Below, in pieces: positions 23,754-30,835 of a DNA stretch of 30,870 nt. Position 1 is the stretch's first letter; each line of letters begins with the position of its first letter. This DNA comes from CAYHDV01 sp047619465 (GTDB lineage Bacteria; Patescibacteriota; Minisyncoccia; Phycocordibacterales; CSBR16-119): contig JBLHJW010000006.1 of NCBI GenBank assembly GCA_047619465.1, forward strand, positions 1-30,870, given 5' to 3'. The notes beneath the pieces were generated by a model. The model saw nothing but the letters and a program-made list of their open reading frames with translations, was not told the origin of the DNA and ran no database searches. A program made the translations under genes and the position numbers.

Positions 23754-24176
23754 ATGAAAGTCTTGTCTATATTGATCGTTATAATTAAATTAATCACTAC
23801 TGCAGTTGTTTTCTTAATTTTACTCAGGGTTTCTCCGGATATTACCATTATAGGGTTGTTGCTAATACAAGGAATTTCCTTGTTTGGGGGAGTGATAAAT
23901 TCAGTACTGTATGACTGGACGGTGCCAGAACTGTTGAATCCCATAAGATTAATTAGGTTTATATTCTGGAGTCTATTGATTGATATTGCATTTCTTGTTG
24001 TTGTATATTTTGATTCAGCACAAGTAAATTTTGAATCACTTGTGTACACTCAGAACAAAGCATTGATTCTGATGATAGGTTCTGCTTCTGCTATCATAGC
24101 CATCTCTTTATATATTTCTCTTGCTATGAATATTGAATCTCAGACAAGAAAAATAATTAATAATAGTAATTCTTAA
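23754..24176 (+). CDS. Hypothetical four-TM membrane protein
   Basis: The 140-aa protein is mostly hydrophobic, with four predicted segments: LSILIVIIKLITTAVVFLILL, ITIIGLLLIQGISLFGGVI, LIRFIFWSLLIDIAFLVVV and ILMIGSASAIIAISLYISL. A short loop (YDWTVPELLNP) joins segments 2 and 3, and the C-terminus is polar (NIESQTRKIINNSNS). No enzyme or transporter motif is seen, so no function is assigned. It is a single gene between the divergent recG and a terminator, with its own promoter. Confidence 0.7.
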   Translation: MKVLSILIVIIKLITTAVVFLILLRVSPDITIIGLLLIQGISLFGGVINSVLYDWTVPELLNPIRLIRFIFWSLLIDIAFLVVVYFDSAQVNFESLVYTQNKALILMIGSASAIIAISLYISLAMNIESQTRKIINNSNS

Positions 24177-24180
24177 TAAA

Positions 24181-24209
24181 AAGCCTCGAATCGTTCGAGG
24201 CTTTTTTAC
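24181..24209 (+). terminator. Intrinsic terminator
   Basis: AAGCCTCGAA, loop TCG, TTCGAGGCTT, then more T; starts 5 nt after the stop of the membrane protein gene. Confidence 0.9.
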
Positions 24210-24213
24210 TAAC

Positions 24214-24253
24214 ATAAGCAAATGGCTCAGCGTTAGCTGAGCCATTTGCTTAT
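24214..24253 (-). terminator. 18-bp perfect hairpin after the response regulator gene
   Basis: 18 nt at 24214-24231 pair perfectly with 24236-24253 around a GTTA loop (stem core GCAAATGGCTCAGC). It lies 15 nt beyond the response regulator stop on the reverse strand. The T-run after it is weak, so it may terminate poorly or stabilise the mRNA 3' end. Confidence 0.6.
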
Positions 24254-24267
24254 AGACCTTCTAAATC

Positions 24268-24627
24268 CTATTTTACAAACTGTGCAACCTTAGCTGCGAC
24301 TTCATCCAAAGTAAAGTTTGCTTTGATTAAAAACTCATTTGCTCCTAAGTCAGTTGCTTTTTTTATTTCATCTTCGTCTGCCAAGTTTGAGAAGACAACA
24401 ACGGGAACATTGTTACCTCCTTCTCTCATGTCTTTTAGTACATCAAAACCTGATTTTTCAGGAAGCATTAGGTCTAGGAGAACTATGTCGAACGACTTGT
24501 TTGCTAGCTGGGTATCGGCTTCAACACCTGTTGATGCCACAGAAACCTCATGACCATCTTTTTGGAGTCTTCCTGCTGTTAGTCCTTGTAAAAATGTATC
24601 GTCTTCTACTATTAGTATTTTTGCCAT
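24268..24627 (-). CDS. Single-domain response regulator (CheY-like receiver)
   Basis: The 119-aa protein is a receiver domain with no output domain. ILIVEDD gives the metal-binding acids (Glu8, Asp9, Asp10), VLLDLMLP the phospho-acceptor Asp52, VFSN the switch Ser80, and FLIKAN the conserved Lys102. It takes phosphate from a histidine kinase and acts by protein-protein contact. It is the third gene of the DUF3095-kinase-regulator operon, starting 4 nt after the kinase stop, so the kinase is its likely cognate partner. The output target is unknown; it could control the DUF3095 protein or a pilus or motility component. Confidence 0.9.
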   Translation of the reverse strand: MAKILIVEDDTFLQGLTAGRLQKDGHEVSVASTGVEADTQLANKSFDIVLLDLMLPEKSGFDVLKDMREGGNNVPVVVFSNLADEDEIKKATDLGANEFLIKANFTLDEVAAKVAQFVK

Positions 24628-24631
24628 GTGA

Positions 24632-25396
24632 TTATTCTACTATATCTTCCACGCTAGGGAAAGGTAGCGACACATAAAAGGTTGTGCCAGACCCTTCAAA
24701 TGAGTCGAACCATATCCCACCTCCGTGGGCTTGTATTACATGTTTAGATGAAAATAGACCAAGTCCTGATCCGACAGATTGTTTTTTCTGGGCATTTTGA
24801 GCTCTGTAGAACTTCTGAAATATATACTCCTGTTCTTTTGTTGGTATACCTATCCCTTCGTCTTTAATTGATATTACAACTTCATCTTCCTTGGTTTCAG
24901 TGTGTATCATTACAGAGTCACCCTCACCACTATACTTGAGTGCATTTTCTAGTAATGCTTGAAATACAGAGACTAGCTTCTGCTCGTCACCTAGGAGGAT
25001 GTGGTTTTCTCCTGTTTCATCAAAAGATATGGCGATATCTTTTTCAGTGGCCTCTCCTTGGAAATCTTCTATTACTCTATTTAATAACTTATGTAGATCC
25101 ACAGGCTCCGACAAATATTTGGGATGGGTTTCTTCCGTGTGGTTTACATCTATAAGTTCAGTTACTGTGCGAATCATTTGCTGGTTATTCTCAGCCAGTT
25201 TTGTCAGCAACTTTCTTTGCTCATCACTAATTTCACCACAATCTTCTTGCACAAGCATTCTAAGTGCCCACTTGTTTGCTGTAAGCGAGGTTCTCAGTTG
25301 GTGAGCTGAGGTAGATATAAGGTCAGATTTAAAATCATTCTGATTCTCCAGACTGTCTATATATTCTTGTATTTCTTGTTCGTTTATTTCGTTCAT
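24632..25396 (-). CDS. Soluble histidine kinase
   Basis: The 254-aa kinase has no membrane segment. A short N-terminal helix leads to the dimerisation domain with the phospho-acceptor in STSAHQLRTSL (His32; Gln replaces the usual Glu after His, as in PAS-linked kinases of the HQLRTPL type). The catalytic domain has the N box LLENALKYS (Asn151), G1 DEGIGIP (179-185), the F box FQKFYR and G2 GSGLGL (209-214). No sensor domain is present, so it probably senses through a partner protein or the upstream DUF3095 protein. The start at the ATG 25396, one nucleotide after the upstream stop, is preferred to an upstream alternative (25474) that overlaps the preceding gene. Co-transcribed with the response regulator. 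Confidence 0.9.
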   Translation of the reverse strand: MNEINEQEIQEYIDSLENQNDFKSDLISTSAHQLRTSLTANKWALRMLVQEDCGEISDEQRKLLTKLAENNQQMIRTVTELIDVNHTEETHPKYLSEPVDLHKLLNRVIEDFQGEATEKDIAISFDETGENHILLGDEQKLVSVFQALLENALKYSGEGDSVMIHTETKEDEVVISIKDEGIGIPTKEQEYIFQKFYRAQNAQKKQSVGSGLGLFSSKHVIQAHGGGIWFDSFEGSGTTFYVSLPFPSVEDIVE

Positions 25397-25397
25397 A

Positions 25398-26561
25398 TTA
25401 TTTTTTCTTGTTTTTGTCGTAGAGTTTTTTCTTAAGCATCTTTGCAGCTTGGATGTATCCTCCACCTGTTCCATCTAGAAAGTTTACAAACCTATCTGTC
25501 TTTGGTTCAACAAAGCAAGTCATTGTTGTTGAAGGAGCAGCGTAATATCCAAATTGGAAAAGATCCAGAGATTCCTTTGTCTCTAAATATTCCAACAGCT
25601 CTTTTCTTTGGTTTATACTTCCTGCAATAATCGTTTTCAATGTTCCGTCTACCTTGAGAGTATCTGTAGCTAAGGCTAGTAGGTGGTGATACTTACTATT
25701 CTTGAAAACTCTCTCAATAGTAGCCTCCAAAAACCTCTTGACTATGTGGTCAAACTTGAACTTTCCAAACTTTACCAAGGATTCTCTGCGAAGGTCTTGG
25801 ATACTTAAAGTGTGAGAAATATCTTCCTTTTTTACTGGGTGTCTATTCTCAAAAGTGCCATATATAGAGTCTATTTGAGATAGTATGTCTGAATATAATT
25901 TTTGGTGATTTTTAGATGTATTTGCATCTACTATTAGACAGAGAACCTCTTCCTTGTTTTTTGGTGGTCGGATAACATTCCATCTGCACTGTAAGCCCTC
26001 AAGACGCAGAGGTCTTTTGTTTCCTGTTTTATGAGTTTGGTAGCTGAAGTTATCTTTAATAACTCTTTCTGCAAAGTAGAGACCGCTATCTATGAATATG
26101 GCTTGTTGGTAATTCCTGGTAACAGCATATTTTGCAATTTTCAATTTGTATCCATTTTCATGAATCTCTCTTACAGTAATAGCTCCAACTCGAAGATTAA
26201 GTCCAAAACGTTTTCGAGTGTTTGCTCGAAGAGTAGCTAGATCTTCTAGTAGATGATCTAGCATCTCTGGTGGTATAAGTATGGTTGCACCATCACCTCC
26301 GTAGATAAAAGGTATTTCAGTTTTGTATTTCTTGGCTAAGTTTATTCCAATAATCACACTACTGGCTGCAGCTATATTTACTTCCTCATACTTACCCTTG
26401 GAAAAGGCTCTAGTCGAACCCTTGATATCTGTAACAACCACAACCCAGTCGTCTGGGATCTTTGTAAAAAATTTACTATTTTGAATAACCTCCTTGAATG
26501 GTTTTTTAACAGAAGAGAGGTCTCGATAGAATTGTTTTGTCGTTTTATTTTTTACAACCAT
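25398..26561 (-). CDS. DUF3095 family protein (class III nucleotidyl cyclase-like)
   Basis: The 387-aa protein matches DUF3095 as I know it. VVVTDIKGSTRAF (residues 41-53) resembles the metal-binding start of class III adenylate/guanylate cyclase domains, followed by KGKYEEVNIAAASSVIIG and IPFIYGGDGATILIPP (GGDGAT 88-93). A second half (FGKFKFDHIVKRFLEATIERVFK, HHLLALATDTLKVDGTLKTIIAGS) is the usual C-terminal part. Catalytic activity is unproven for the family. Start chosen at 26561, since a longer frame to 26642 crosses a terminator and the promoter region. TATATA lies 7 nt before the ATG on the reverse strand. First gene of a three-gene operon with a kinase and a receiver, which suggests it feeds or reads this two-component system (inference). 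Confidence 0.8.
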   Translation of the reverse strand: MVVKNKTTKQFYRDLSSVKKPFKEVIQNSKFFTKIPDDWVVVVTDIKGSTRAFSKGKYEEVNIAAASSVIIGINLAKKYKTEIPFIYGGDGATILIPPEMLDHLLEDLATLRANTRKRFGLNLRVGAITVREIHENGYKLKIAKYAVTRNYQQAIFIDSGLYFAERVIKDNFSYQTHKTGNKRPLRLEGLQCRWNVIRPPKNKEEVLCLIVDANTSKNHQKLYSDILSQIDSIYGTFENRHPVKKEDISHTLSIQDLRRESLVKFGKFKFDHIVKRFLEATIERVFKNSKYHHLLALATDTLKVDGTLKTIIAGSINQRKELLEYLETKESLDLFQFGYYAAPSTTMTCFVEPKTDRFVNFLDGTGGGYIQAAKMLKKKLYDKNKKK

Positions 26562-26584
26562 ATACCTATATATAATAACAGAAA

Positions 26585-26616
26585 AACAAAAATACACTTG
26601 ATTAAAAGTGTATTTT
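26585..26616 (-). terminator. Intrinsic terminator of the TetR/hydroxylase operon
   Basis: AAAATACACTT (26589-26599) pairs with AAGTGTATTTT (26606-26616). On the reverse strand TTTTTGTTTTT follows. It sits between the hydroxylase and the DUF3095 gene. The 100 nt between it and the hydroxylase stop hold no gene. Confidence 0.75.
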
Positions 26617-26719
26617 ACTTGGCGGCCACTCGGGTTAAGCACCCACAGCTACAACCATCATAAGCCTATTTTAGAGCATTCATACAAACGTCTCATAGGG
26701 CGGCAATTTGGTCAAAAAA

Positions 26720-27580
26720 TTAATCGCTCTTTGGCTTCCATCCAGGAGGGCCAAATATTAACATCCGTTTATCTTTCCACTTCTTTGCCTTAATAACATC
26801 TTTAAATATATTTTTGTACTCAGCCATGTGTACGAGAAATATATTATGTGAATCAAGGTTCTTTGTTAATCCATATTTAACTTTCTCACCTTCTGGGGCG
26901 TAGGTGCCAAAAAGATGATCCCAAACCATAAGAATACCTCCGTAGTTCTTATCTAAATATTGGCGATTCGCTCCGTGGTGTACTCGATGAGATGATGGCG
27001 TATTAAACACAAGATCAATCCATCCTAATGAACCAATTTTTTCTGTATGTACCCAATGCTGATAGACCGCAACAATAACAAGACCGGCAACGGTTTGTGG
27101 AACGCTAAACCCGATCAAAATCATAGGAATTAAAAAGATCCATTCAATAAAATCTTCAAACCATGAAAGACGATATCCAACGGTTAAATTAAAATCTTCT
27201 GATGAATGATGAACACTGTGATGTGCCCATAAAATTCTAATTTCATGTTCAAAGCGATGCATCCAATAGTACGTAAGATCAGCTGCTAATACAGCGAGTA
27301 TCCACGTCCACCATACATGAGGAATGGACCATGGAATGTAAGCGTAAATAGAATAAAGAGCAATAACAGCGATGGCTCCAATAATGGTCTTGGCGAGAAT
27401 TTCTTTTGATATCCCGGTGACGATATTAACAATAGTATCTTTCCAATCACGTTCTTGGTCAGTAAAATAGTCCACAGTAATCTCCAAAAGCGTAATAAAT
27501 ATCATTGCTATTGATGTAAAGAATATGTAAGACATCAATGGTGATGTTTCAAAAAATTGTAAAAGTGATTCAAATGACAT
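26720..27580 (-). CDS. Fatty acid hydroxylase/sterol desaturase family membrane enzyme
   Basis: A di-iron, oxygen-dependent membrane enzyme. The 286-aa protein has several TM segments (near residues 15-35, 62-82, 88-105, 145-172). The three histidine boxes are HRFEH (108-112), HHSVHH (120-125) and HRVHH (198-202), plus HWVH at 175-178. GTYAPEGEKVKYGLT is the usual C-terminal segment. The substrate cannot be told: candidates are lipid acyl chains, hopanoids or sterols, or alkylglycerol ethers. An O2-dependent lipid enzyme is unusual in a CPR genome, whose members are mostly anaerobic fermenters; scavenged host lipids or oxygen detoxification are possible. Gene order TetR, small membrane protein, hydroxylase with 2 nt between the last two; possibly acquired by transfer as a unit. 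Confidence 0.85.
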   Translation of the reverse strand: MSFESLLQFFETSPLMSYIFFTSIAMIFITLLEITVDYFTDQERDWKDTIVNIVTGISKEILAKTIIGAIAVIALYSIYAYIPWSIPHVWWTWILAVLAADLTYYWMHRFEHEIRILWAHHSVHHSSEDFNLTVGYRLSWFEDFIEWIFLIPMILIGFSVPQTVAGLVIVAVYQHWVHTEKIGSLGWIDLVFNTPSSHRVHHGANRQYLDKNYGGILMVWDHLFGTYAPEGEKVKYGLTKNLDSHNIFLVHMAEYKNIFKDVIKAKKWKDKRMLIFGPPGWKPKSD

Positions 27581-27582
27581 GA

Positions 27583-27756
27583 TTATTGTTTGGTAGATTT
27601 TTCTGGTAAAAATTCAAAGAACCAAAGAATCCAGAGTAGATTCAACAATCCTACCCACGAACCATCCCCTTGAAAGAAAGATGGTACTGTTGGTAGCTTA
27701 TATAGTCCTATAAACCCTAAGAATCCTAAATACCAATATTTTTTAATTTTTTTCAT
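27583..27756 (-). CDS. Small (57 aa) two-TM membrane protein
   Basis: The ATG-to-TAA frame encodes MKKIKKYWYLGFLGFIGLYK, then a short loop with FFQGDGSW, a second hydrophobic stretch (VGLLNLLWILWFFEFLPE) and a polar end. Two membrane helices with a basic N-terminus resemble DUF3784/DUF3796-like small membrane proteins that accompany regulators, but no firm family call is possible. Its stop lies 2 nt before the hydroxylase ATG and its start 38 nt after the TetR gene stop, so it belongs to this operon. Confidence 0.7.
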   Translation of the reverse strand: MKKIKKYWYLGFLGFIGLYKLPTVPSFFQGDGSWVGLLNLLWILWFFEFLPEKSTKQ

Positions 27757-27794
27757 ATAGCAATTTTAATTATATCTAATAGCGACAGTTTAAT

Positions 27795-28355
27795 TTATAC
27801 ATAGGTACTTTTTTGAAACGCTGCTTGGCTAAGTCTGATTGTTTCATTAAGAGAGACCTCACCTGTGGCAAGTGTTTTCCAGCCAGCGTAGATAAGCATA
27901 TCAATTAGCTCAAGTATCCATGTCATTGGTAAGTCATCTCTCAGTACACCGTCAATTTGTGCTTCACGTATTGTGCCCGATAGTTCTTGGCGTTGCTGTT
28001 TGGCATAACGGACCACCTTTTTATCCACATCCACAGCTGGGAAGTTAATTAGGAAGGTATACCGATCACTTAGCGGTATTATTTTTTCAAACATATACAT
28101 AAGCTTCTGTGCGGCTGTATTGTTCGGATCGATAAAGTATTCAATAAGTAGTTCGTCCATGTGATGCATGGAATACAGAGCAACCTCAACCACCAACGCT
28201 TGCTTGGAAGTAAAGAACTTATAAAACGTCGCTCTTGAGACCTTAGCTTGAACAATAATTTCTTCAACTGAAGCGGCGTGATTGTTTTTAAATACAACTA
28301 TTGCGGCTTCAAGAATAGACTTCTCATTCTTTTGAAAGGTTGTAATTTTAGACAT
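27795..28355 (-). CDS. TetR/AcrR family transcriptional regulator
   Basis: The 186-aa protein has the TetR N-terminal helix-turn-helix (SILEAAIVVFKNNHAASVEEIIVQAKVSRATFYKFFTSKQALV, about residues 13-56), followed by an all-helical ligand domain with MHHMDELLIEYFIDPNN. TetR proteins repress until they bind a small molecule. A perfect 9-bp inverted repeat lies 10-32 nt upstream of the ATG and overlaps a possible -10 (TATGAT), so it likely represses its own operon (TetR, small membrane protein, hydroxylase), and may also control the divergent gene at 28446. The ligand is unknown; a fatty acid or lipid fits the neighbour. Confidence 0.9.
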   Translation of the reverse strand: MSKITTFQKNEKSILEAAIVVFKNNHAASVEEIIVQAKVSRATFYKFFTSKQALVVEVALYSMHHMDELLIEYFIDPNNTAAQKLMYMFEKIIPLSDRYTFLINFPAVDVDKKVVRYAKQQRQELSGTIREAQIDGVLRDDLPMTWILELIDMLIYAGWKTLATGEVSLNETIRLSQAAFQKSTYV

Positions 28356-28365
28356 ATTTGTACAA

Positions 28366-28387
28366 TATCATACATTAGTGTATGATA
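28366..28387. promoter_or_regulatory. Probable TetR operator
   Basis: TATCATACA (28366-28374), spacer TTAG, TGTATGATA (28379-28387): a perfect 9-bp inverted repeat of 22 bp in total, extended outward by the near-symmetric ATTTGTA on both sides. It is in the divergent intergenic region, overlapping the reverse -10. Confidence 0.75.
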
Positions 28388-28432
28388 CAAATATTATTAA
28401 ATACAAACTAGAGCACAAGTTTTAATTAGTGA

Positions 28433-28438
28433 TATTAT
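28433..28438 (+). promoter_or_regulatory. -10 element, leaderless spacing
   Basis: TATTAT is followed by exactly 7 nt (AAAATCT) and the ATG at 28446. Confidence 0.55.
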
Positions 28439-28445
28439 AAAATCT

Positions 28446-28682
28446 ATGAAAGATGCACAAACAAAAATGACAATTACCCTTGAATCAATAGATAAAAAAA
28501 TAGACAACCTTCAGGGCTCTATTAACACGCTCAAAAAAGACCAAGAAAATAAAAAAGAGGAAAAGAACATAGGGGATATTATTTGGATTTTAGTGGTGGT
28601 AGGTATCATTATATATCTACTTGCAACAGGAGGTTTTACTGCGGTATTTAATTGGATAAAAAATATAATAATTCCTGGATAA
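28446..28682 (+). CDS. Small coiled-coil and single-TM membrane protein
   Basis: The 78-aa protein has an N-terminal helix of heptad type (ITLESIDKKIDNLQGSINTLKK), a charged linker (DQENKKEEKN), and one membrane segment (IIWILVVVGIIIYLLATGGF) with a short amphipathic end. No family recognised. It is divergent from the TetR gene and shares its intergenic operator region, so it may be in the same regulon. The promoter is 7 nt upstream of the ATG; a terminator lies at 28793. Confidence 0.7.
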   Translation: MKDAQTKMTITLESIDKKIDNLQGSINTLKKDQENKKEEKNIGDIIWILVVVGIIIYLLATGGFTAVFNWIKNIIIPG

Positions 28683-28792
28683 TTATGCGTTCCTTTTGCT
28701 ATAGCAATATATTAAACATTTGCGTTAACAGTTTCGAAGGGGTGATTTGAGCGGAGAATAATTCGCCCAGAATTTGAACAATTCTTGTAACA

Positions 28793-28822
28793 AAAAAAGA
28801 ACGAAATTAATCGTTCTTTTTT
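28793..28822. terminator. Bidirectional intrinsic terminator
   Basis: A7, GAACG, 8-nt loop, CGTTC, T6. Serves the forward gene at 28446 and the reverse tRNA-Ser. Confidence 0.8.
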
Positions 28823-28866
28823 ACAGCTTAATTGGGTACATGGGTCATGTATCTAACAAGTTGTGG

Positions 28867-28954
28867 TGGCGGAGACGAGAGGATTCGAACCTCCGGGGGG
28901 TTAAGCCCCACTTCCTTAGCAAGGAAGCACGATAGACCACTCTGACACGTCTCC
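28867..28954 (-). tRNA. tRNA-Ser (anticodon GCU)
   Basis: 88 nt including an encoded CCA (28867-28869). The acceptor GGAGACG pairs with CGTCTCC, discriminator G. The anticodon stem is CTTCC/GGAAG with loop TTGCTAA, so the anticodon is GCT (codons AGC/AGU). The long variable arm (GGGG/CCCC) is typical of tRNA-Ser. T arm GGAGG-TTCGAAT-CCTCT. Unlike the tRNA-Ile in this window, CCA is encoded here. Confidence 0.95.
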
Positions 28955-28991
28955 AGACAAAGACCAGAATAGCAGATATTGGAGACTTTTT

Positions 28992-29636
28992 CTAGTGCCC
29001 CACAGTAACAGCAAAAACTTGTTTTGCTCCAGCTTTTTTCAAAACCTTTTTGGCCTCAGAAATTGTGGCTCCGGTGGTCGTGATGTCGTCCACAAGAATT
29101 ATAGTTTTATTTTTAATATTAGCGGGATTTTTAACTATAAACACCCCGCGCATATTTGCTAGACGCTTAGACCTAACTTTTATTTTTGCTTGAGGTACGG
29201 TTTCTTTTATTTTTTCTAGTGACTTGTAGTTAACGGAAAATAATTCTCTGTTTTGATTTTTTACTGCTTGAGCTAAAACATCGCTTTGATTAAATCCTCT
29301 TTCGCGGAGTTTTCTACGAGTCATGGGTATTGGAATTAGAACCAACTTTTCTTTTTCTATTGATAGAGTATCACCAAGCATATCCATTAATTCATCGTAC
29401 ATATATGGAGCCAAGTCATCCGCTATCGAATGGGCGCCTTGGTATTTTAGTTTCCAGAGGGACTGTTTGATATGAGGGTTCTTATATCTAAAAACTGAAA
29501 CCATCCAAGGGTGGAGTTGATCCCATGGTGGAGAGACTTTTCTAAGGCATTCTGGACACATTATATATCCACTTGTGCTACACACGAGACAATTTTTTGG
29601 TAATATAATATTGATGATAGCTCTAAATGGATTCAT
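28992..29636 (-). CDS. comF: ComF family protein (phosphoribosyltransferase-like)
   Basis: The 214-aa protein has an N-terminal four-cysteine zinc motif (CLVCSTSGYIMCPEC), then a double-zinc/helical part, IPIPMTRRKLRERGFNQSDVLA, and the PRPP-binding loop VDDITTTGATISEA (from Val182). ComF proteins act in natural DNA uptake, coupling internalised single-stranded DNA to the recombination machinery. Length and motif order are those of the family. It is divergent from pilM with only 20 bp between start codons. Presence next to a type IV pilus gene fits a competence function (inference). Confidence 0.92.
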   Translation of the reverse strand: MNPFRAIINIILPKNCLVCSTSGYIMCPECLRKVSPPWDQLHPWMVSVFRYKNPHIKQSLWKLKYQGAHSIADDLAPYMYDELMDMLGDTLSIEKEKLVLIPIPMTRRKLRERGFNQSDVLAQAVKNQNRELFSVNYKSLEKIKETVPQAKIKVRSKRLANMRGVFIVKNPANIKNKTIILVDDITTTGATISEAKKVLKKAGAKQVFAVTVGH

Positions 29637-29640
29637 GCTA

Positions 29641-29646
29641 TATAAT
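29641..29646 (+). promoter_or_regulatory. -10 element of pilM in a 20-bp divergent gap
   Basis: TATAAT, 10 nt before the pilM ATG at 29657. On the reverse strand GATAAT lies 8 nt before the comF ATG at 29636, so both -10 elements overlap the same 20 bp and each -35 must lie within the other gene. Confidence 0.5.
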
Positions 29647-29656
29647 TATCGCATAT

Positions 29657-30778
29657 ATGAATAATCCCTTAGACGAATTTAAGAAAATGTTTAGTAAATT
29701 TACTTCTTCAAAAGAAAAGAGTGTTTTAGGTATTGATATAGGTTCTTCCGCTATAAAACTTGTTCAAATGAAAGAATCTGGAGGGAAGGCAATACTGGAA
29801 ACTTATGGGTCTATTTCTTTAGGGTTATACAAAGAAGAAAAAGGTTCTGTTGGTCAAATAGCCAGTTTGTCTACTGAATCAATTGTTTCAGTTCTTGGTC
29901 AGCTTATGAAAGAAGCAAATACAACAACAAAAAGAACAGCTGTAGCGATACCTTCTGCATCTACTTTGGTTTTTACAATTGTTTTTCCTGCTTCCGTAAA
30001 AGAGTCAGACTTAAAATCAATAGTTCCTATTGAATCTAGACGTTATATACCAATAGATATTAATGAAGTTACCTTGGATTGGTGGATTTTACCAAAAAGG
30101 TCTTTTGTTACACCCGACAAACCTGGACAAAAAGAAGTTTCCAGGGAAACGGTTGTTTTAGTTGTTGCAGTTAGGAAGGATACAGTGTCAGTATTTAAGG
30201 ATGTTGTTGCTCACTCAGGATTAACGCAAGACTTTTTTGAGGTTGAAGCATTTTCTACTGTTAGAGCTAGCATAGAACACGACCTATCTACGATTCTTGT
30301 TTTAGATATTGGAGCCGCTAGAACAAAGCTCGTTTTTGTTGATGGGGGAGTTATTAGAGATGTTCATGTTATCAATCGAGGAAGTGAAGACATAACACAA
30401 GGTCTTGTTGCCTCATTTAATCTTTCTTTTGATAATGCTGAATCCATTAAAAAAGAATTTGGTTTAAACGTTCAAGATGAACTACAAAGAAAAAATATAG
30501 AACAATCAATCGACTTTATTATTTCTGAGCTGAAAAATGTTGTCTACCAATATCAACAAAAATACAACGTTACTCTTGAAAAAATAATTCTATCTGGAGG
30601 AGGTTCTAGAATGATTGGACTTGTTCCATACCTAAATGAAAAACTTTCTGTTGATATATCTTTTTCTGATCCATTTAGTCAGACAGAGGCACCTGAATTT
30701 CTCAAGGGAGCTCTTGCAGATGCTGGACCAGAGTTCGCTGTTGCCGTAGGTCTTTGTCTGAGAAATCTTAGAAACTAG
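29657..30778 (+). CDS. pilM: Type IV pilus assembly protein PilM
   Basis: The actin/FtsA-fold ATPase links the cytoplasmic side of the pilus machine to PilN. The 373-aa protein has the phosphate-1 motif VLGIDIGSSAIKLVQM near residue 20, the segment TAVAIPSASTLVFTIVFP, EVEAFSTVRA, the phosphate-2 motif ILVLDIGAARTKLVFVDGG and the adenosine motif IILSGGGSRMIGLVPYLNEKL. All are expected for PilM. The start at ATG 29657 is preferred over an earlier in-frame candidate at 29627 because of the promoter and the comF overlap. The next gene starts 57 nt downstream. Confidence 0.95.
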   Translation: MNNPLDEFKKMFSKFTSSKEKSVLGIDIGSSAIKLVQMKESGGKAILETYGSISLGLYKEEKGSVGQIASLSTESIVSVLGQLMKEANTTTKRTAVAIPSASTLVFTIVFPASVKESDLKSIVPIESRRYIPIDINEVTLDWWILPKRSFVTPDKPGQKEVSRETVVLVVAVRKDTVSVFKDVVAHSGLTQDFFEVEAFSTVRASIEHDLSTILVLDIGAARTKLVFVDGGVIRDVHVINRGSEDITQGLVASFNLSFDNAESIKKEFGLNVQDELQRKNIEQSIDFIISELKNVVYQYQQKYNVTLEKIILSGGGSRMIGLVPYLNEKLSVDISFSDPFSQTEAPEFLKGALADAGPEFAVAVGLCLRNLRN

Positions 30779-30819
30779 TTTATTCACACTTATTAAAATA
30801 AATACTGCATATACTGCGG

Positions 30820-30825
30820 TATACT
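30820..30825 (+). promoter_or_regulatory. -10 element of the gene after pilM
   Basis: TATACT, 10 nt before the ATG at 30836; a tandem ATACTGC repeat lies immediately upstream (30802-30818). Confidence 0.4.
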
Positions 30826-30835
30826 AACAAGGTAT

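Noticed and set aside
25397..25474. N-terminal extension of the histidine kinase
   Set aside because: It overlaps the end of the DUF3095 gene and has no kinase features; the ATG at 25396 follows that stop by 1 nt.
26562..26642. N-terminal extension of the DUF3095 protein
   Set aside because: The extra residues come from a terminator stem and the promoter region.
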